A stretch of 64,000 bases of DNA from Kitasatospora cineracea (GTDB lineage: Bacteria > Actinomycetota > Actinomycetes > Streptomycetales > Streptomycetaceae): assembly GCF_003751605.1 (NCBI RefSeq), contig NZ_RJVJ01000001.1:3534001-3598000 (forward strand). The letters run 5' to 3'. Below the pieces are notes generated by a model. It saw nothing but the letters and a program-made list of their open reading frames with translations. It was not told the DNA's origin and did no database searches. Numbering within the stretch: position 1 is the stretch's first letter; every line of letters starts with the position of its first letter. Shown piece by piece: positions 59,906 through 64,000 of the stretch. Both the position numbers and the translations under genes were made by a program.

Positions 59906-61117
59906 CTACTGGCGGTAGGTGGCCAGGAAGCGGCCGATCCGGTTGATCGCGGTCTCCAGTTCGTCGGCGCGCGGGAGGGTGACGAAGCGGAAGTGGTCGG
60001 GGCGGGGCCAGTTGAAGCCGGTGCCCTGGACGATGTGGATCTTCTCGCGGAGCAGCAGGTCGAGGACGAAGCGCTCGTCGTCGACGATCCGGTGCACGGC
60101 GGGGTCGAGCTTGGCGAAGGCGTACAGGGCGCCCTTGGGCTTGACGCAGGAGACGCCGGGGATCTCGTTCAGGGCGCGCCAGGTGACGTCGCGCTGTTCG
60201 GTGAGCCGGCCGTTGGGCAGCACCAGGTCGTTGATGGACTGCCGGCCGCCGAGCGCGGCCTGCACGGCGTACTGGGCGGGCACGTTGGGGCACAGCCGCA
60301 TCGCGGCCAGCATGGTGAGGCCCTCCAGGTAGTCCTTGGCGTGCTCCTTGGGGCCGGAGACCACCAGCCAGCCGCTGCGGAAGCCGGCCACCCGGTACGC
60401 CTTGGACAGGCCGTTGAAGGTGAGGGTGACCACGTCGTCGGCGAGGGCGGCGAGGCAGTGGTGCTCGGCGTCGTCGTAGAGGATCTTGTCGTAGATCTCG
60501 TCGGCGAAGACCAGCAGGTGGTGGCGGCGGGCCAGGTCGAGGATGCCCTCCAGCAGTTCCTTCGGGTAGACCGCGCCGGTCGGGTTGTTCGGGTTGATCA
60601 CCACGATGGCCTTGGTGCGGTGGGTGATCTTGGCGGCGATGTCGTCCAGGTCCGGGTACCAGTCGGACTCCTCGTCGCACAGGTAGTGCACCGCCTTGCC
60701 GCCGGCGAACCGGACCACGGCCGTCCACAGCGGGAAGTCCGGCGCCGGGACGAGCACCTCGTCGCCGTCGTCCACCAGCGCCTGGACGGCCATCTGGATC
60801 AGCTCGGAGGCGCCGTTGCCCAGGTAGACGTCGTCCACGCCGACGCCCGGGACGCCGCGCTGCTGGTAGTACTGCACGACGGCGCGGCGGGCGGGGAGGA
60901 TGCCGCGGGCGTCGGAGTAGCCGTGCGCGTTGGGCAGGTTGCGGATGATGTCCTGGAGGATCTCCTCCGGGGCCTCGAAGCCGAACGGGGCCGGGTTGCC
61001 GGTGTTCAGCCGCAGCACGCTGTGGCCGGCCTCCTCCAGCGCGTTGGCGGTGTCGACGACCGGGCCCCGGATCTCGTAGCACACGTCCTTCAGCTTGCTG
61101 GACTGGCGAAACTCCAT
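59906..61117 (-). CDS. PLP-dependent aminotransferase, AlaA type
   Basis: 403 residues, ATG 61117 with GGGAGG six bases upstream. Class I/II fold: LRLNTGNPAPFGFEAPEEIL at the N-terminus, YLGNGASELIQ, VINPNNPTGAVYPKELLEG, DEIYDKILYDD, and the PLP-binding Lys in FNGLSKAYRVAGFRSGW. Strong resemblance to alanine/valine-pyruvate aminotransferases of the AlaA group. Its divergent neighbour is an HxlR regulator with a palindrome between them. Confidence 0.94.
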   Translation of the reverse strand: MEFRQSSKLKDVCYEIRGPVVDTANALEEAGHSVLRLNTGNPAPFGFEAPEEILQDIIRNLPNAHGYSDARGILPARRAVVQYYQQRGVPGVGVDDVYLGNGASELIQMAVQALVDDGDEVLVPAPDFPLWTAVVRFAGGKAVHYLCDEESDWYPDLDDIAAKITHRTKAIVVINPNNPTGAVYPKELLEGILDLARRHHLLVFADEIYDKILYDDAEHHCLAALADDVVTLTFNGLSKAYRVAGFRSGWLVVSGPKEHAKDYLEGLTMLAAMRLCPNVPAQYAVQAALGGRQSINDLVLPNGRLTEQRDVTWRALNEIPGVSCVKPKGALYAFAKLDPAVHRIVDDERFVLDLLLREKIHIVQGTGFNWPRPDHFRFVTLPRADELETAINRIGRFLATYRQ

Positions 61118-61170
61118 CAGCGGCCTCCCGACCCGTCACCGAGCCCCTGCGGCCGGCTTGCTTCGTTCTA

Positions 61171-61210
61171 CCAAGTGAGCACTTGGAAAGTCCAACCTAT
61201 TGGCTATGCT
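61171..61210 (+). promoter_or_regulatory. Palindromic operator and predicted leaderless HxlR promoter
   Basis: CCAAGTG-AG-CACTTGG (61171-61186) is a perfect 7+2+7 palindrome; TTGGA-AAG-TCCAA (61183-61195) overlaps it. TTGGAA (61183-61188), 16 bp, TATGCT (61205-61210) and 6 bp to ATG 61217 form a promoter that would start transcription at the ATG. The palindrome covers the -35. Confidence 0.6.
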
Positions 61211-61216
61211 GACGGC

Positions 61217-61585
61217 ATGCCACGCCGAAGCTACGACCAGTACTGCGCCGTCGCCCGCGCCCTGGACGCGGTCGGGGAGCGCTGGAGCCTCCTGATCGTC
61301 CGTGAACTCCTCGGCGGACCGCGCCGCTACACCGACCTGCACGCCGACCTGCCCGGCGTCTCCACCGACATCCTCGCCACCCGGCTCAAGCAGCTGGAGG
61401 GCGAGGGCCTGGTCGAGCGCCGCCGCCTGGAGCGCCCCGCCAACGCCACCGTCTACGAACTCACCCCCCGCGGCGCCGACCTGCGCCCCGTCGTCGAGGC
61501 GCTCGCCCGCTGGGGCGGCCCCGACCTGGGCGAACCGCGGCCCACCGACGCCGTCCGTGCGCACTGGTACACCGCCGCCGACTGA
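61217..61585 (+). CDS. HxlR family transcriptional regulator
   Basis: 122 residues from ATG 61217. Winged-helix DUF24 domain: YCAVARALDAVGERWSLLIVRELLGGPRRYTDLHADLPG then STDILATRLKQLEGEGLVERRRLE, with VYELTPRGADLRPVVEALARWG. HxlR proteins act as dimers on dyads, often sensing aldehydes, quinones or redox state. The divergent aminotransferase gene and its own promoter are the likely targets. Confidence 0.93.
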   Translation: MPRRSYDQYCAVARALDAVGERWSLLIVRELLGGPRRYTDLHADLPGVSTDILATRLKQLEGEGLVERRRLERPANATVYELTPRGADLRPVVEALARWGGPDLGEPRPTDAVRAHWYTAAD

Positions 61586-61702
61586 ACCCCGTCCCGCCTC
61601 CAACTCCTGAGCCCACCTTGAGGCTTGACGAACCCTCTGCCGGGTAGCCTGACGCCATCCGGGTCGCCGCACCGGCCCCGGAGACGGACGGGGGTCCCCA
61701 CC

Positions 61703-61885
61703 ATGCCGCGCCTGCTCGCACTCGCCGCCTCGGCCGCCCGCGCGGCCACCCGCCCGTTCCGGTCCGGGCGCCGGGCGTACGACCACGCCGAGGCCCACCG
61801 CGCCGAGGTCGACCGCGCCGCGGCGGTCTCCCGCCACCACCGCTCCGCCCACCACAGCTGGACGGGCGGCGGCCCGGCCCAGTAG
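61703..61885 (+). CDS. Small basic hypothetical protein (60 aa)
   Basis: ATG 61703 starts MPRLLALAASAARAATRPFR and continues with many His and Arg (AYDHAEAHRAEVDRAAAVSRHHRSAHHSW). No TM segment beyond a weak N-terminal helix. GGGGGTCCCC lies upstream, a mediocre ribosome site. It could be a small regulatory or nucleic-acid-binding protein; support is codon pattern only. Confidence 0.45.
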   Translation: MPRLLALAASAARAATRPFRSGRRAYDHAEAHRAEVDRAAAVSRHHRSAHHSWTGGGPAQ

Positions 61886-61972
61886 GCCCGGCGCACCCGT
61901 GTCCGGCGAGCGCCGTGTCCCGCAGGGCCGGTGCGGCGCCGCGAACCGCGCCTCCGGCGGGCCCGGCGTGCG

Positions 61973-62794
61973 TCAGGCCGCCCGGGCCTGCGGCCGCGGC
62001 GCCTCGGACACGGTGGCGTCGATCTCGAAGACCTTCACCAGCCCGGTGGTCCGGAGCACCTTCAGGAGGCGCGGCTCGGTCACCGCGAGGACGAGCGTGC
62101 CGCCCTCGCCCCGCAGCAGCTTGAGCCCGCCGACCAGCGCCCCCAGTCCGGCGCCGTCCAGGTGCCCGACGCCGTCCAGGCCGACGACGAGCCGGGTTCG
62201 GCCCTGGCCGGCGAGGTCGTGGATCCGCCGGCGCAGGTTCTGCGCGGTGCGCTGGCAGAAGCAGCCGGAGAGCGCGATCCGGGCGCTGGACCCCTCCTGC
62301 TCCGCCGCCTCCGACAGCTCCAGCCCGGCGCAGACCTCGGGGTGCCGGGGCGCGGCCGCGCCGCCCGCCGGCCGGACGGCCGGGCCGGGGCGGGCCGCCG
62401 GGGCGGCACCGACGGCCGCCACCTGCCGCGGCAGCTCCTCCTCCGCCCGGGCGACCGAGTCGTAGAACGCGAAGACCCTGATCAGCCCCGTGATCCGGAA
62501 CGACTCCATCAGCCGCGGGTCGCTCGTGACGCAGACCACCGTGCCGCCCCGCGCCCGGGTCCGCTTCAAGGCGCCCACCAGCACCCCGAGTCCGGTGCTG
62601 TCGATGGCCTCGCAGCGCGTGAGGTCGACGACGAGCCGCACGTGGCCCCGGTCGACCACGTCGGTCAGCGTCGCGCGCAGGGTCGGACAGGTGTAGACGT
62701 CGAGCTCGCCGACGACGGTCACCACGGTCGCCGCGGCGGAGACGTGTTGGCACGAGACCGTGAGGTCCCCACAGGAAGTGGTGATGGTCTCCAC
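61973..62794 (-). CDS. Double-STAS anti-sigma factor antagonist-like protein
   Basis: 273 residues from GTG 62794 with GGAGGGG five bases upstream. First STAS domain (about 10-115): VVTVVGELDVYTCPTLRATL and RCEAIDSTGLGVLVGALKR, with the phosphorylatable Ser of DST. A Pro/Ala linker. The second domain (about 165-265) has LDGVGHLDGAGLGALVGGLK, where Ser is replaced by Gly, so it cannot be phosphorylated in the usual way. A fusion of one regulated and one locked antagonist, presumably binding an RsbW-like kinase. Confidence 0.88.
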   Translation of the reverse strand: METITTSCGDLTVSCQHVSAAATVVTVVGELDVYTCPTLRATLTDVVDRGHVRLVVDLTRCEAIDSTGLGVLVGALKRTRARGGTVVCVTSDPRLMESFRITGLIRVFAFYDSVARAEEELPRQVAAVGAAPAARPGPAVRPAGGAAAPRHPEVCAGLELSEAAEQEGSSARIALSGCFCQRTAQNLRRRIHDLAGQGRTRLVVGLDGVGHLDGAGLGALVGGLKLLRGEGGTLVLAVTEPRLLKVLRTTGLVKVFEIDATVSEAPRPQARAA

Positions 62795-62828
62795 GCGTTC
62801 CCCTCCGTCCACGGCGCCTGGCGGGATC

Positions 62829-63065
62829 CTACGCGGGGCCGCCGGTGCGGCGGCCGGCGTCCACCAACCTGGCCGTCCAGAGCATGAGTTGACGCATCAG
62901 CCGCTCGGCGCGCCGGTCCCCGCCCGGCAGGAACGGGAGCAGCACCAGCGCCGGGAGGCTGGCGACGGCGGCCAGCAGCAGCGGTGGCGCCAGCAGCGCG
63001 ACCACGGCGACGGCCCGGGCCGCGTCGAACGGGCGGTCGGACAACGGGACGGGCAGCAAGGGCAC
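62829..63065 (-). CDS. Small membrane protein (78 aa)
   Basis: GTG 63065 with GGAGG five bases upstream. One or two hydrophobic segments: AVAVVALLAPPLLLAAVASL then PALVLLPFLPGG. The C-terminal helix is basic (DRRAERLMRQLMLWTARLVD). Divergent from an HTH-ATPase gene 145 bp away. No family recognised; it could be a membrane partner. Confidence 0.65.
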   Translation of the reverse strand: MPLLPVPLSDRPFDAARAVAVVALLAPPLLLAAVASLPALVLLPFLPGGDRRAERLMRQLMLWTARLVDAGRRTGGPA

Positions 63066-63210
63066 TTCGACCTCCGGGTGAAGTTTCCGATCGGCGCCGG
63101 TCCTTCCCCGGCCCGGTCCACAATGGAGCCCGCGACCAGGGCGGCCGCGCTCCTGCGACGAGGTGCGACGGGGCCGCGGCCGGAGCGGGACGGGACGGGG
63201 GGAGCGTGCG

Positions 63211-64000
63211 ATGGGGAGCGACGGGAACCGCGGCCGCGCGGGGACGGCCCGGCAGGTGCCGCCGCCGCAGCTGCCGCCGGGGCCGCTGCGCGAGTTCAAG
63301 GAGTACCTGCACCGGCTCTACCTGGACGCGGGCGCCCCCACCCTGGCGGGCATCGCCGCCGAGGTCGGCGAACGCGACGACCTGCCCGGCGCCCCCGGCA
63401 AGGACACCGTCGCCCGGATCCTCGGGGGCGACACCCTGCCGGGCCGTGACGACGCGGTGTCCGTCGCCGCCGTGCTCGCCGCCCGGGCCGACCGGTCGCC
63501 GGACGAGGTGCGGGAAGCCGTCCGCGCCCGTTGGGCCGAGGCCGGCGCGCACCGGCCGCCCCGGCCGCGCACCGTCCGGCAGTGGGACCCGGTGGCGCTC
63601 GGGGTGCAGCGGGCCCCCGCGGCCGACGGCAGCGACCCCGGCACCCCCACCGAGTACGTCGAACGCGCCCACGACCTGGCGCTGCGCGCGCACCTGCGGC
63701 AGGCCGCCGGGCCCGGCCGCCGCCGCTCCGTCCTCGCCGTCCTGGCCGGCGCCCCCGGCACGGGCCGGACCAGGGCCGCGTACCGGGCGGTCCACCGGGC
63801 CGTCCCCGACTGGCCGCTGCTGCACCCCGCCCGGGGACCGGAGGAACTGCTGGCCCTGCTCGCCGCCGACGCCGTCCCGCCCCGCACCGTGCTCTGGCTC
63901 GACGACCTGGCCCGCCACCTCGACGGCGGGACCGGCGAGGACGTCGCCACCGCGCTCGCCGACCTGCTGGAACGGGCCGCCCCGATCGTGGCGATCGGCA
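63211..64000 (+). CDS. HTH-containing ATPase (STAND/AAA-like), 3' end outside window
   Basis: ATG 63211 with GGGGGAG six bases upstream; 263 codons visible. The N-terminus (about 15-95) is a helical, probably helix-turn-helix region: PTLAGIAAEVGERDDLPGAPGKDTVARILGG. A P-loop follows near 185 with AVLAGAPGTGRTRAAYRAV, where the usual Lys of GxGKT is Arg. Walker B is TVLWLDDLARHL. Similar HTH-NTPase proteins in streptomycetes have WD40 or TPR C-termini, but that part lies outside. Role in signalling or conflict is inference. Confidence 0.72.
   Translation, partial: MGSDGNRGRAGTARQVPPPQLPPGPLREFKEYLHRLYLDAGAPTLAGIAAEVGERDDLPGAPGKDTVARILGGDTLPGRDDAVSVAAVLAARADRSPDEVREAVRARWAEAGAHRPPRPRTVRQWDPVALGVQRAPAADGSDPGTPTEYVERAHDLALRAHLRQAAGPGRRRSVLAVLAGAPGTGRTRAAYRAVHRAVPDWPLLHPARGPEELLALLAADAVPPRTVLWLDDLARHLDGGTGEDVATALADLLERAAPIVAIG

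Noticed and set aside
61136-61855. 239-codon minus-strand ORF over the HxlR gene
   Set aside because: Antisense of HxlR; Gly/Val-rich composition and no motif.

Overview
The window is very GC-rich chromosomal DNA of a filamentous actinomycete. Streptomycetaceae (Streptomyces or Kitasatospora) fits best. The evidence is the coding density and third-position GC bias, many GTG/TTG starts, a SARP regulator with BTAD, NB-ARC and TPR domains, an Ada-AlkA fusion, a SpoIIE/anti-sigma partner-switching set, a CC-x(10)-C-x2-C FhuF-type reductase, and operator sequences resembling DmdR1/IdeR, DasR and Nur sites. I saw no rRNA or tRNA genes, CRISPR array, prophage or polyketide/NRPS cluster. Assignments rest on reading the translations by eye; no database search was run.

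Layout. 1-5.1 kb: sulfite/nitrite reductase (runs off the left edge) with a short Cys-containing leader peptide, a BrkB/YihY membrane protein, and a GT-B-like protein coupled to a small protein. 5.4-6.9 kb: rsgA and two possible micro-ORFs. 7.1-12.8 kb: a SARP regulator divergent from an NLR-like NB-ARC/TPR protein whose N-terminus carries a motif resembling bacterial amyloid-signalling motifs. 12.8-17.1 kb: alkylation repair (ada-alkA/ogt), then a divergent MarR/MFS pair. 17.2-23.7 kb: DUF305/DUF3105 secreted proteins, a degenerate PP2C protein, TetR, and a GntR regulator divergent from two small coupled genes across a palindrome. 23.7-27.2 kb: fused urease gamma-beta, urease alpha and agmatine deiminase, with no urease accessory genes nearby. 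27.5-31.5 kb: an anti-sigma-like ATPase, a PAS-GAF-SpoIIE-HATPase protein and a DUF2637 membrane protein.

31.6-39.1 kb: an FhuF-like reductase behind an iron box, a TPR protein, a zinc-ribbon protein, MocA-like and MoaA molybdenum-cofactor genes, then two tandem double-YbjQ paralogues plus a small hypothetical. 39.3-42.3 kb: a secreted HNH nuclease, then an IS200/IS605-family element (decayed tnpA, intact tnpB) inserted exactly between two codons of a SnoaL-like gene. 42.3-50 kb: a GT39 membrane glycosyltransferase, an antigen-85-like esterase, a GH18 chitinase with a DasR-like site, and a nickel/cobalt permease with a Nur-like site. 50-58.7 kb: an ExeM-like nuclease, a KstD-like flavoprotein, a DinB protein, a class IV aminotransferase, a purple acid phosphatase, a YnfA protein and a lipoprotein. 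59-64 kb: a hypothetical membrane protein, an AlaA-type aminotransferase divergent from HxlR, a double-STAS protein, a small membrane protein and the 5' part of an HTH-ATPase that leaves the window.

Two themes cut across the window. Short tandem repeats (7 to about 36 bp units) sit at or just past the stop codons of at least seven genes. Several divergent regulator/target pairs carry clear palindromes, sometimes with promoter geometry that predicts leaderless mRNAs. The most interesting items are the codon-exact IS605 insertion, the NLR-like protein with its amyloid-like motif, the accessory-less urease with an altered active-site flap, and the 3'-end minisatellites.
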